A stretch of 47,812 bases of DNA from Opitutia bacterium UBA7441 (GCA_002480015.1 DLQD01000023.1:1-47812), one strand, 5' to 3'; positions 1 through 7,990 are shown, numbered from the stretch's first letter. Program-made: numbers and translations. The notes: generated by a model not told the origin, from the letters alone.

Positions 1-762
1 CATATCGGGCTGGTATTTCTCCTGGATTTCTGCCCAGCGTGCGACGTAGTCATCGACATACGCCTTACTGTAGCTGAACTCCGGCCCGTAAAGTAGCGCC
101 GCCTCGGGGTCCCGTTTAATCTCCTCGGCAACATCCGGCATCGGCTCGCCGTGCACCACATACTGCTCCTTAGCAAAGAAACCGGTATGGCGCTCTCGAT
201 GATACGACGGAGCATACTTCAGCCCCTCCTTGCGCAAAGCTTTGCCGAGATCCCCGACCAGATCGCGCTTCGGGCCTTTGTCGACCGCGTTCCAAGGCGT
301 CAGATCGGAATCCCAGTTGGCCCAGCCATCATGGTGCTCGGCCGTCAGCACCACATAGTGGGCACCGACCTCCTTGAACAGCTTCGCCCATTCTGCGGGA
401 TCCCAATTGGCTGCCGTGAATTCAGGGATAATGTCCTTGTAGCCGAACTCCGGGGGATGAGCGCCCCAACGTTCTTTCAGATAGGGGTAATAATGTTGAC
501 TATCCCGATAGATCATTCTCGGCACCCATTCGGCGTAGCCGCGCCCGCCCTTGCGGTAGCCGATCGCGCTATACGGGCCCCAGTGTATGAAAATGCCGAT
601 CTTGCCGTCGTCAAACCAGGCCGGCACCGGCATTGCCTGCAGCGACTCCCAGCTGCCATCGTAGGGCGCAGATTCGGCCACGGCGTGATCACAGACGCCC
701 AATGAAAGCAGTCCGCACAAGGACAACGAGATCTTGGCAATCTGTTTTTTGGTTAAGTTCAT
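1..762 (-). CDS. Alpha-L-fucosidase, GH29 (N-terminal part, runs off the left edge)
   Basis: The frame is open from an ATG at 762 to the first base of the window, giving 254 residues without the C-terminus. The start is a signal peptide (MNLTKKQIAK, then a hydrophobic stretch to HAVAES). Then come typical GH29 N-terminal blocks: PAWFDDGKIGIFIHWGPYS near residue 50, WAKLFKEVGAHYVVLTAEHHDGW around residue 125-147, and TPWNAVDKGPKRDLVGDL. The fragment stops just before the region that holds the catalytic Asp in this family, so activity cannot be judged. GH29 enzymes remove terminal alpha-L-fucose, for example from fucoidan oligosaccharides; export is implied by the signal peptide. A strong candidate promoter with a palindromic operator lies 60-105 bp upstream and is shared with two other genes. 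No Shine-Dalgarno sequence is visible. Confidence 0.9.
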   Translation of the reverse strand, partial: MNLTKKQIAKISLSLCGLLSLGVCDHAVAESAPYDGSWESLQAMPVPAWFDDGKIGIFIHWGPYSAIGYRKGGRGYAEWVPRMIYRDSQHYYPYLKERWGAHPPEFGYKDIIPEFTAANWDPAEWAKLFKEVGAHYVVLTAEHHDGWANWDSDLTPWNAVDKGPKRDLVGDLGKALRKEGLKYAPSYHRERHTGFFAKEQYVVHGEPMPDVAEEIKRDPEAALLYGPEFSYSKAYVDDYVARWAEIQEKYQPDM

Positions 763-821
763 TTTTTTAATGTGAATCAAGCCTTGGTAGCGCGTCGCAT
801 CACCTTGAGTGACGTTGCATA

Positions 822-866
822 AGTATACACGGCCCTCCCCATTTCGTCTATCACGCGATTACGTGA
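822..866 (-). promoter_or_regulatory. Promoter and palindromic operator, copy 1 (fucosidase gene)
   Basis: Read on the minus strand, the inverted repeat TCACG-N6-CGTGA (851-866) is directly followed by TAGACG (845-850) as a -35 box, a 17-bp spacer and TATACT (822-827) as a -10 box. The predicted transcript starts about 55 nt before the fucosidase ATG at 762. The same arrangement occurs at 2559-2604 and 4790-4833. The poor -35 and the repeat abutting it fit an activator site, which is an inference. Confidence 0.7.
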
Positions 867-1016
867 CACTGGATGATTTTCGGTTCTTCGCTATTTTTAA
901 TGGATAAGCATTCTCCGCGTCCTGTTTTTACCACCCACCCGCGCAGAGCGTGGTGTATCCTACAAGGCACGGAGGAGGATTGCTTCTGCGAAAACGATTC
1001 TAAACAATAATTCTCT

Positions 1017-1212
1017 ATGAGTGAACTTATTGAAGAAGAACTCACGGAAAAGATTATTGGTGCTGCGATTGAGGTGCACCGCTACTAGGGGCCAGGCTTA
1101 GTCGAGAGCATCTATGAGAAAAGCCTCGCGGTAGAGCTTGAGCCGGGTGGGGCTTCTTATGAATTTTAATGTGCCCGTCTTGAAAGATGGAATCAAGCAA
1201 CTGGTCCTGTAA
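1017..1212 (+). pseudogene. GxxExxY family protein, broken remnant
   Basis: Translation from the ATG at 1017 gives a GxxExxY-family N-terminus (KIIGAAIEVHRY, then GPGLVESIYEKSLAVELE), but an in-frame TAG replaces the codon between HRY and GPG. The following frame soon stops. A typical C-terminus of the family (NFNVPVLKDGIKQLVL, stop at 1210-1212) follows only about 50 bp later, so roughly half of the expected 120-130 residues is deleted. Both ends survive, so this is a gene with a nonsense mutation and an internal deletion. The function of the intact family is unclear. Confidence 0.75.
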
Positions 1213-1542
1213 GTTTAAGTCAATCACTCCTCCGTGTCCGTGGTAAAATAATACCCCGTTCTATAGTGAGTCCCCTATCTTCGACCGAAAGTCATTCTGT
1301 CATCCATTTTTTCTTGATCCACTAAAAATCGCGAAGAACTAGGATTGAATTCGCTGAATTATTAACAGTAAATTAGAAGCGTAGTGTTCGACGGGGGGGG
1401 GGCATCTGGATGAAGGGGCAGCGCGTAGAACAAGGCACGGGGCTTGGGTCCTGATGTCGTTGATGTTTTTGTGGTTACAACCTCCATGAACTTCAATCCC
1501 GTTTCCTTGCTATACCTTTCACGCTAATCGACGATGAACCAC
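1213..1542. other. Intergenic stretch without a recognised gene
   Basis: No convincing coding sequence was found between the GxxExxY remnant and the terminator at 1543. It contains a run of ten G (1393-1402) and otherwise only low-complexity noncoding sequence. Confidence 0.5.
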
Positions 1543-1567
1543 AAAAAAGCCCCGGCGAACCGGGGCT
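1543..1567 (-). terminator. Intrinsic terminator of the PEP-CTERM gene
   Basis: The stem GCCCCGG (1549-1555) and CCGGGGC (1560-1566) with a CGAA loop is followed on the minus strand by six U (1548-1543). It lies 21 bp after the stop of the minus-strand gene ending at 1588. Confidence 0.9.
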
Positions 1568-1587
1568 ATGAAAAAAGAGGATTTGAA

Positions 1588-2472
1588 TCAGGCTTTTGCC
1601 TCGCGGCGGCGCAGCATGACGTAGATCAGTGCGAACAGGCCGCCGAGCAGTGTGTAGGTGCCTGGCTCGGGAACAATACTCAATGCAAACGAACCCGTAT
1701 CATAGGTAATATCTCCACTAAGACCTGCATCTAGGCCAGTAATGCTGATATTGCCCTCAGTAAAGGTGCCAACAATATTATTATAACTGACCGCCAGATC
1801 AATCGCGCTGATACCGCCTGTGTAGTTGGAGGCATCAATCAGCAGCTTGGATCCAGATCCGATAGTAAAGGTGCCGCCCGAACCCAGATTGGTAATAGCC
1901 GAAACACCTGCTGCACCCAACTTGTAGGAGATTGTACCGTCGCCGAGCGTCACCGCTGAAGTACCGCCATTGTTGAACTGAATGTTTCCCCCAGTTCCAT
2001 CGATCTCAAAAATACCGTTTTTCGCGATCGTCACCGCAGTGGTGAATCGGGTGGTGCCGCCACTTATGGTGTATCTTGCTTCGTAAGTATCGGCACTGCT
2101 ATCATTTCCCATCCTTAAAGTCCGCCCGACCAAAAGGCCATTAGTATGGGTTGTGGTGGTATCTCCGTTGCCGCTGCTTCCGAGATCATAAGTAAGGACT
2201 GTTTTGAAGTCTGCGCTGATGGCCAAGGTGGCACTATTGCGCTGTAGTATACTGAAGTTACCGGCATTAACAGCCGATGTCACAGTAGCATCGTCGCCAA
2301 ACTGAAGTCTGGCTGTATCGCCAGATATGGGAGCCACATTACCAGACCAACTAGTTCCTACATTCCACTCGGACGTAGCTCCGTTCCCGTTAAAATCGAT
2401 CGTAGCGGCCTGCGCCTGCACCACTATGAATCCAGCAGCCAAGGATGTCATTATAGTTTTTGAATATGTCAT
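1588..2472 (-). CDS. PEP-CTERM sorting domain protein
   Basis: A 294-residue exported protein. An N-terminal signal peptide (cleavage probably after QAQA, near residue 22) is followed by a repetitive Gly/Thr/Ser/Asn-rich beta-strand region resembling autotransporter-type repeats. The last 30 residues are a classical PEP-CTERM signal: VPEPGTYTLLGG, a hydrophobic stretch, then RRR. Such proteins are handled by exosortase and attached to the cell surface or matrix; no exosortase lies in this window. The gene has its own terminator at 1543 and a promoter/operator module at 2559-2604 identical in design to those of the fucosidase and oxidoreductase genes. This suggests it is made under the same condition, perhaps as a surface glycan-binding protein (inference). 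Specific function unknown. Confidence 0.85.
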   Translation of the reverse strand: MTYSKTIMTSLAAGFIVVQAQAATIDFNGNGATSEWNVGTSWSGNVAPISGDTARLQFGDDATVTSAVNAGNFSILQRNSATLAISADFKTVLTYDLGSSGNGDTTTTHTNGLLVGRTLRMGNDSSADTYEARYTISGGTTRFTTAVTIAKNGIFEIDGTGGNIQFNNGGTSAVTLGDGTISYKLGAAGVSAITNLGSGGTFTIGSGSKLLIDASNYTGGISAIDLAVSYNNIVGTFTEGNISITGLDAGLSGDITYDTGSFALSIVPEPGTYTLLGGLFALIYVMLRRREAKA

Positions 2473-2558
2473 ATTAGTATGGGGTTTTTAACTTTTATTA
2501 TAGATTAGAGGTGAACTTAGTGACTCATTTGGAGTTCTATAAACGTCATTTCGAAAGT

Positions 2559-2604
2559 ATTCTACAGATTCTCCCGAATTTTGTCTAGTCACGCGATGAC
2601 GTGA
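2559..2604 (-). promoter_or_regulatory. Promoter and palindromic operator, copy 2 (PEP-CTERM gene)
   Basis: The inverted repeat TCACG-N6-CGTGA at 2589-2604 is followed on the minus strand, after one extra base, by TAGACA (2582-2587), a 17-bp spacer and TAGAAT (2559-2564). The predicted leader of the gene starting at 2472 is about 80 nt. It lies between the rhamnosidase remnant and the PEP-CTERM gene. Confidence 0.7.
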
Positions 2605-2621
2605 TGTATATTTGTTCACCA

Positions 2622-2885
2622 TCAAATCATTATATTCACATAACCTCCGGCCGAAGCTTCAACGGCGCCTAGCGCTGATCTGCACTCTGATTTAGAAAGA
2701 AACCAGTAACAGCCCGAACTCACTTTGAATAGCGCGTGATTCTTATCCATGCGCAGTAAATCCACAACGGTGGATGCGCGCCCCTGTTGTCCGTTCACAC
2801 TGACAGCTTCAACGCTTTGAGCGGGCACGTAAACAGTAGCCATCGTATTGGGCGATAACACAACACTCCAGCTAATGCGTCCGTC
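2622..2885 (-). pseudogene. Alpha-L-rhamnosidase (GH78), C-terminal remnant
   Basis: On the minus strand the frame below 2885 reads DGRISWSVVLSPNTMATVYVPA, matching the C-terminal beta-sandwich of GH78 rhamnosidases (typically W.v.vPpNttAtVyvPa), and continues to KVSSGCYWF, the equivalent of the final SGtYrF motif. It is immediately preceded by an in-frame TAA, and no catalytic domain is found upstream. Only about 85 of several hundred residues remain. It lies just upstream of the operator at 2589-2604, so the PEP-CTERM gene is now read from sequence adjoining this debris. Confidence 0.7.
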
Positions 2886-2953
2886 TTAGACTTTTCAGAA
2901 ACACTGCATACGTCGACTGCTGGCAATTCTCTAAATATGGTGCTGGTTCGTCT

Positions 2954-3208
2954 TTAGAATGCAGCCCTACCCTGCACCGGCAGTGCGATGCTTGAATCGC
3001 CGGGCTCGGGCGGGAACGGCTGACCCATTTTATCACAATAATATTCGAGCAGTTCGCCGTTGCGCGTCAGCACTGGCCAATGCACCATACAGTGCCACAG
3101 ATTGAGAAAGAAGGGTCCGTCTTTGCTCTCGTTCATAAACTGAAGAGCCGATAGCGTCATCTGATCGTAGCGGTAGGATCTCTCTAGCATAATTATTATT
3201 TCGCGCAT
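2954..3208 (-). pseudogene. Sulfatase, internal remnant
   Basis: An 84-codon open stretch contains LSALQFMNESKDGPFFLNLW, then H..VHWP and LLEYYCDKMGQ. This is characteristic of the middle of type I sulfatases (al.Fi...kdkPFFLyl.y..vH.P...). The catalytic Cys/Ser-x-Pro-x-Arg segment and the C-terminal half are missing. With the rhamnosidase remnant and fucosidase it indicates a locus once devoted to a sulfated fucose/rhamnose polysaccharide (inference). Confidence 0.6.
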
Positions 3209-3402
3209 GGCTGACTTCTGCTAGCGCGTTTCCTCCTGGGATCTCACAGCCTTCGTTCGCTGGCTCTTCCACAGCCGTATGTCCGCAACATCATTTGCGG
3301 CTTCCGGGTAATTTAGGGAGCCTGTCCCTAAAAAATCCTCGGCCCTTCGACCCGCTCAGGATTCAGAAACGAGCGCAGTCCTGCCGCAGACCACCATCGA
3401 CG

Positions 3403-3434
3403 AAAAAGCCCCACTGCACAGGGCACCGGGGCTT
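3403..3434 (-). terminator. Intrinsic terminator of the oxidoreductase gene
   Basis: On the minus strand AAGCCCC (3434-3428) pairs with GGGGCTT (3412-3406), and the hairpin runs directly into a U tract (UUUUU, 3407-3403). It lies about 50 bp after the stop of the gene ending at 3487. Confidence 0.8.
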
Positions 3435-3486
3435 CCACTTGTAATATTATCCCCATAATATTACCCCTAATAGGAAAATTCAGCCT

Positions 3487-4779
3487 TTATACCGCCGGCA
3501 TTTCGTAGCCAGCGCGGCGTGGGCGAGCTTGCATAGACTTTGCTTCTGCATCGCCAAGGATTTGCTCTGCAGAAGGGTCCCACTCAATCGCACGGCCGAG
3601 GCGCTCGGCGATGCCGGAGAGTTGGCAGATCGTACCGGTGCGATGCCCGACCAATGCAGGGCAGATGGTGGGCTCACGCGACTTTACGCTGTCGATGAAA
3701 TTTTCACGGTGATTATTGGACTCGTAAACTTGGATCGCATCCGGGCCGAAGCGATGCTTACGCAAATCAACCGGCAAAGTGTCGAGTTTGCCACGACCGA
3801 CGTGCACTTCCCCCTCGGTGCCGATAAAGCGAATCGAGCGGCCCTCGTTCGGCTTCTTGTCGCGCCAAACCGTAATCCCGTCCGCGTAGCGGTAGTGATG
3901 GTGCTTCGCGCCGTTGTGGCCCTGTGGAATAAATTCAACCGGGCCCGTGTCGTCGCGTCCGAGTGCCCACTGAACAATATCGAAATGATGCGCGCCCCAA
4001 TCGCCGAACTTTCGGTTACCGTAGTCCCAGTAGCAGCGCCAGCCGCCCGAATACTGTTGTTTGACGCGGTGCTCAGTGTAATCGTAAAAAGGTGTGGGGC
4101 CAAGCCAGCGATCATAGTCGAAGCCCTCCGGAACCGGGAGGACGGGCTGGTTTTCCGGTGGTTGCGGGAACCGGCCGAGCTCGCAGTAGACCTCCTTCAC
4201 CTCGCCGATCAAACCGTTACGCACCAGATTGGCGGCAATTCTAAAGTGGGCGGAAGAGCGCTGTTGCGAACCGACCTGCACGATACGGCCGTATTTTTGT
4301 TCGGCAGCCAACACGGCTTTACCTTCTTCGACGGTCAGCGTCATCGGCTTTTCAACGTAGACATCCTTACCGGCCTTCATCGCCTCAATGGCGATTGCTG
4401 CGTGCCAATGATCCGGTGTGGCAATGCAGACGATGTCGACCGCCGGATTTTGCAAGAGTTCTTCGTAGTATTGGGTAGCCGCGACCGAGGTAGCGCCTTT
4501 TTGGGCGAGAATTTCGACCGCGCTGTCGAGGTTGGCCCTCCGCACATCACAGACCGCCACGGCTTGCACGTCCTTCATCCCGGAGAAGGATATCAAGTGC
4601 CCTTTGGCGATGAGACCTACGCCGATAAAGCCAATACCGATCCGCGAGTTGGCGCTGGCCTTGTTGGCATTGCCGAGTGTTTCAGCCTTAATGATATTCG
4701 GTGCGCCAAGAAGAAATCCAGTTGCAGCAATGGATTGCCTAAGGAAGTGACGACGAGGAAGATAGTTGCTGGATTTCAT
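3487..4779 (-). CDS. Tat-exported Gfo/Idh/MocA family oxidoreductase
   Basis: 430 residues. The N-terminus is a twin-arginine signal (PRRHFLRQSIAATGFLLGAP). A Rossmann fold follows (GIGFIGVGLIAKGH near residue 47) with the family motif EKP in VYVEKPMTLTVEEG, used for the NAD(P)-linked sugar dehydrogenase reaction, and a C-terminal domain with WDYGNRKFGDWGAHHFDIVQWALG. Members act on sugars, sugar acids or glycosides; periplasmic ones with bound NAD are common in this phylum. The substrate cannot be read from the sequence; proximity to fucosidase and rhamnosidase traces suggests a deoxysugar (inference). It is divergent from the sensor kinase gene and has the third operator/promoter module at 4790-4833. 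If that -10 is right, the mRNA starts only about 4 nt before the ATG. Confidence 0.9.
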   Translation of the reverse strand: MKSSNYLPRRHFLRQSIAATGFLLGAPNIIKAETLGNANKASANSRIGIGFIGVGLIAKGHLISFSGMKDVQAVAVCDVRRANLDSAVEILAQKGATSVAATQYYEELLQNPAVDIVCIATPDHWHAAIAIEAMKAGKDVYVEKPMTLTVEEGKAVLAAEQKYGRIVQVGSQQRSSAHFRIAANLVRNGLIGEVKEVYCELGRFPQPPENQPVLPVPEGFDYDRWLGPTPFYDYTEHRVKQQYSGGWRCYWDYGNRKFGDWGAHHFDIVQWALGRDDTGPVEFIPQGHNGAKHHHYRYADGITVWRDKKPNEGRSIRFIGTEGEVHVGRGKLDTLPVDLRKHRFGPDAIQVYESNNHRENFIDSVKSREPTICPALVGHRTGTICQLSGIAERLGRAIEWDPSAEQILGDAEAKSMQARPRRAGYEMPAV

Positions 4780-4789
4780 ATGTATAAGC

Positions 4790-4833
4790 AGTATACATTT
4801 TTATCCAACTTCGTCTATCACGCGTTTGCGTGA
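4790..4833 (-). promoter_or_regulatory. Promoter and palindromic operator, copy 3 (oxidoreductase / sensor kinase intergenic)
   Basis: The inverted repeat TCACG-N6-CGTGA at 4818-4833 is followed on the minus strand by TAGACG (4812-4817), a 16-bp spacer and TATACT (4790-4795). On the plus strand the same site lies 70 bp before the preferred start of the kinase at 4903, so it could also serve autoregulation. The predicted transcript start is near 4783, four bases from the oxidoreductase ATG. Confidence 0.7.
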
Positions 4834-4902
4834 TCCTTAAAACGCCCGCTTAAACTGGACATGCAGGCCCCGACCCCTAGTGTCTTCGACATCGAAACAA
4901 AC

Positions 4903-6879
4903 ATGCACCGAATTGCTATCCTCTGCCTGACAAGCTTACTCGTCGGAACCTTGTCGGCGGTGACAAGCCCGGTGCAGCCACTGCCTAAGGATCTCTCGAC
5001 TACCCAATTGGAGCAACATTTACTCGCGATCGACTCCGAATTGCATCAATTGGCTCGCTTCAATCCGCGTAGTGGGACCGGCTCCATTGGCTACCGCTCA
5101 CCGCACCATCCAAGTGCGGATCAACTCGAATGGGTGCAAATTGAACTGACGCAGCCCACGCCGATCAACCAAATCGTATTGGTGCCCGCCATCTGGCGTG
5201 ATACAGAAAACGGATTTCAAGCAGATGGATTTCCCGTCGATTTCCGTATCTTGGCCGGAACGGATCACGATTCGGATGGAACTGTGATCGCCTCCTTCAG
5301 CGAAAAAGACCGACTGCTCCCGCGCATTGCTCCGCTGGTGGTTCCCTGCGACACCACTGCCTCGTGGGTACGGGTCGAAGCCACAAAGCTCTCGGCACGT
5401 CAATTCGACGGCGCATTTAATCTTGAGCTGGCGGAGCTCCTCATTTTTAGCGGTGAAGAAAATGTCGCGATCCACCGCCCCATTACTCTTCCAGCAGCAG
5501 ATCCTTACGGGGAACCGCCCTTATCTCTTGCACGGAAAAAGGAATTTCTTGTTGACGGCTTCGTTCCCTATCAAATGGACACAGGACAGGGAGATAAAGC
5601 AGTCGCCTTTTTCAACGGAGCCGACCCAGCCGCTACACCATCGATCACCATCGACCTCCTCGCGGTGGTTCCCTTATCCCGAATCCATCTACACACCGTT
5701 GAACAAAGCGACACCGCGCCACAGAGTAACAATAGCGGATTTGGACTACCCGAGCATTTCATAGTAGAAGGCGCGCAGCGAGCCGATTTCGCCGATGCCG
5801 TGCGCCTGATGGAGTATCGCAAAGCGTCCATTTACAATGTGGGGCCCATTCTGGTGCGCAAATTCCCGGAAGCGCACTGCCGCTATGTTCGCCTAACTGC
5901 GCTAGAACCCGACCTCCTCTACGATGAGAAGAATGTACGGGCAAAGGTCGGGTTCGCCGAAATGGAACTATTTGCCCAAGGAGTGAACGTCGCGCTCGGA
6001 AAGCCCGTAAGCACACAGTTCTTAACTGAAAATCGTCCGAAGTCCCTACTGACGGACGGCAGCAATTTCTACGGACGTATCCTCACCACCCGCGAATGGA
6101 TGGCTCAACTAGCCCGCCGCCACGAACTGGAACGGGAGCGCCCACTCCTAACGGCCGAACTAACTCGGCGATATGCCGCTCAGAAAAACAACCTCCGCCT
6201 TATGATGTGGTTGGCGACACTGCTGCTAGTCGGCATAGGCATCACCATCCTGATCAACCGCTCGCTGCGGCAACGTGCGATCCATCGCACCCGCGAGCAG
6301 ATCGCCGCCGACCTTCACGATGAACTAGGTGCAAATCTGCATGCGATCGGTCTACTCAGCGACTTTGTCCGCCGGGAAAAAGATAACCCAAAGCAGTTGG
6401 ACCTGCTCATGCAACGCATGCGATCGCTGACAGAACGCACCGCATCAGCAACCAAATACTGCACCAACATGCTGGAGTCTAAAGGTCTCTACGACAACCT
6501 GGCCGAAGACATGCGCCGAACAGCGACACGTCTCACCGCCGACCACCAGCATGACCTCAAGTTCGAAGGGGAAGCGCGCCTCCAAGACATTTCACCGCGC
6601 AGACGCATCGACCTCTTCCTATTCTATAAAGAATGCCTGACCAACATCATCCGCCATGCCGAAGCCACGCAGATCACCACCCACCTCATTGCTGGCGAGA
6701 GCACAGTAACCCTAACGGTTACCGACAATGGACATGGATTGCACGGAGAATCCCCCGATTCACTCAAACGCCGCGCACGGCTATTGAAATCAACACTCAC
6801 CACCGAAAGCCTCCCTTGTGGCGGCACGCAAGTCTCCCTACAATTTAAAACCCGATACGCTCATAAAAGAAAACCATGA
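4903..6879 (+). CDS. Membrane sensor histidine kinase with discoidin-like sensor region (NarL/LuxR partner type)
   Basis: 658 residues from the ATG at 4903; an upstream in-frame ATG at 4861 would put 14 polar residues before the signal peptide, so it is less likely. Order: signal peptide (MHRIAILCLTSLLVGTLSA); two extracytoplasmic beta-rich segments (about 45-190 and 225-365) of discoidin/F5/8-C character, e.g. LEWVQIELTQPTPINQIVLVP and CRYVRLTALE; one transmembrane helix (about 429-452); a HisKA_3 dimerisation segment with REQIAADLHDELG, phospho-acceptor His472; and an ATPase domain with N box YKECLTNIIRHA (Asn581) and G box DNGHGL (Asp608). Discoidin-like folds often bind glycans, so a sugar or polysaccharide signal is plausible (inference). 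The next gene, its response regulator, overlaps by 4 bp (ATGA), implying translational coupling. Confidence 0.88.
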   Translation: MHRIAILCLTSLLVGTLSAVTSPVQPLPKDLSTTQLEQHLLAIDSELHQLARFNPRSGTGSIGYRSPHHPSADQLEWVQIELTQPTPINQIVLVPAIWRDTENGFQADGFPVDFRILAGTDHDSDGTVIASFSEKDRLLPRIAPLVVPCDTTASWVRVEATKLSARQFDGAFNLELAELLIFSGEENVAIHRPITLPAADPYGEPPLSLARKKEFLVDGFVPYQMDTGQGDKAVAFFNGADPAATPSITIDLLAVVPLSRIHLHTVEQSDTAPQSNNSGFGLPEHFIVEGAQRADFADAVRLMEYRKASIYNVGPILVRKFPEAHCRYVRLTALEPDLLYDEKNVRAKVGFAEMELFAQGVNVALGKPVSTQFLTENRPKSLLTDGSNFYGRILTTREWMAQLARRHELERERPLLTAELTRRYAAQKNNLRLMMWLATLLLVGIGITILINRSLRQRAIHRTREQIAADLHDELGANLHAIGLLSDFVRREKDNPKQLDLLMQRMRSLTERTASATKYCTNMLESKGLYDNLAEDMRRTATRLTADHQHDLKFEGEARLQDISPRRRIDLFLFYKECLTNIIRHAEATQITTHLIAGESTVTLTVTDNGHGLHGESPDSLKRRARLLKSTLTTESLPCGGTQVSLQFKTRYAHKRKP

Positions 6880-7547
6880 ATACAAGCATCCGCATTTCGC
6901 TGGTCGAGGACAACCTCGATTATCGAGACATCATCGCCCTCACTCTCGGGGCCGAGAGCGACATCGAGCTGATTAATCAATTTGGCACCGCTGAAGCTGC
7001 ACTGCGCGCACTGAAAGCCATACCCAGGGAGGAAGCACCCGATCTGATTTTGCTCGATCTCCGCCTACCGGGAATGAGTGGTTTGGAGGCGCTCCCTCAT
7101 TTTCGAGAAGCGCGGCCGGACATACCCATCATCGTGATCACTCAGTCGGACAGCCAAGCCGACGTGCTAGCGGCCATCTCCCAAGGCGCCGCGGGCTATC
7201 TGCTCAAATCCTCCACCCTCGAAAAACTCACCGAAAGTGTCCGCACCGTTATGCGTGGCGGCGCTGCGCTCGATCCAAGTATCGCGAGTTTTATCCTCCA
7301 AACCTTGCAAAGCAAACTGGTCTCCCAGGAAATCAACATCATCTTGACGCCACGTGAACTTGAAATCCTCAACCTGCTCAGTGACGGTCTGGCGAAAAAA
7401 GAAATCGCCAACGGACTCAAGATCAGTTTTGCCACCGTCGACACCCATATCCGCCATATCTACGATAAGCTCGATGTGCAAAATGCCCCCTCCGCTGTGC
7501 GTAAGGCATTTAATCTAGGCCTCTTCAAAGCACCGAACGATGGCTAG
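6876..7547 (+). CDS. LuxR/NarL-type response regulator
   Basis: 223 residues. The receiver domain has the acidic pair near ISLVEDN, the phospho-acceptor Asp61 in DLILLDLRLPGMSG, the conserved Thr in IIVITQSD and the Lys in GYLLKSS. A C-terminal LuxR helix-turn-helix (about 155-215) reads LTPRELEILNLLSDGLAKKEIA with recognition-helix segment SFATVDTHIRHIYDKL. It overlaps the kinase gene by 4 bp, so the two form a cognate pair. NarL-type regulators bind inverted 7-bp half-sites spaced by 2 bp; the operators at 851, 2589 and 4818 can be read as such a 7-2-7 arrangement. This makes the regulator the leading candidate to bind them (inference). Confidence 0.93.
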   Translation: MNTSIRISLVEDNLDYRDIIALTLGAESDIELINQFGTAEAALRALKAIPREEAPDLILLDLRLPGMSGLEALPHFREARPDIPIIVITQSDSQADVLAAISQGAAGYLLKSSTLEKLTESVRTVMRGGAALDPSIASFILQTLQSKLVSQEINIILTPRELEILNLLSDGLAKKEIANGLKISFATVDTHIRHIYDKLDVQNAPSAVRKAFNLGLFKAPNDG

Positions 7548-7621
7548 AGCAATTGGCTCTGGCAAGGCAGCATCCTGCCCGGGCTATACGACGCCAGGGC
7601 ACATTTTTGAAAAGGAGCTAA

Positions 7622-7921
7622 TGCGCTGCTAGGTATGTTTTTAAAATATGCGCTGAACATTTCGAAAAAGTCCGAGACCGCTGGAATGTGGAAAACAAGA
7701 ACCACCACCCACGGGACAGCACCATGCTTGAAGACAAGTGCCGATGCCGAACCGGCCATACCGCAGCGAACCTCGCCCTGCTGCGCGGGGTCGCCCTCAA
7801 AATCTGGAGGAAATCCAGGCCAAAATTAACCGCGAGCGATTTTATCCGCTCAAATAATAAAAATATTGACGCTCTAATCAACCTGATGAGCAAAAATCAA
7901 CGACTTACAAAAATGGAGTGA
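7622..7921 (+). pseudogene. ISAs1-family transposase, C-terminal remnant
   Basis: In one frame from 7622 the translation gives KVRDRWNVENKNHHPRDSTM, then LEDKCRCRTGHTAANLALLRGVALKIW, before a stop at 7921. This matches the C-terminal end of ISAs1-type DDE transposases (iR.HW.iEN.lHw.lDv.f.ED..r.R.gna..nla.lr.lal). The upstream catalytic part, the start and any terminal inverted repeats are missing, so the element is dead. It lies between the response regulator and a PEP-CTERM gene. Confidence 0.72.
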
Positions 7922-7990
7922 GGTGCCCTGGTAGTTTGCCTGCGTATAAAAAAAGATGGTTGACGAACTTCGCTGGTGAGGTAACTGCTT

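Noticed and set aside
1255..1285. Sequence CTATAGTGAGTC resembling part of a T7 promoter complement
   Set aside because: Only about 12 of 18 positions match and there is no phage context, so it is coincidence.
1393..1402. Run of ten G as a phase-variable tract
   Set aside because: It is not in or near a supported start or promoter; the nearest gene is not affected.
3209..3300. Possible group II intron or repeat relic (AGCCAGCGAACGAAGGC region, GCGGACATA motif)
   Set aside because: No intron domain V, reverse transcriptase or convincing match to the R repeats was found.
3529..4833. Long open frame (about 430 codons) antisense to the oxidoreductase gene
   Set aside because: It mirrors the codon structure of a clear Gfo/Idh/MocA gene and has no recognisable domain.
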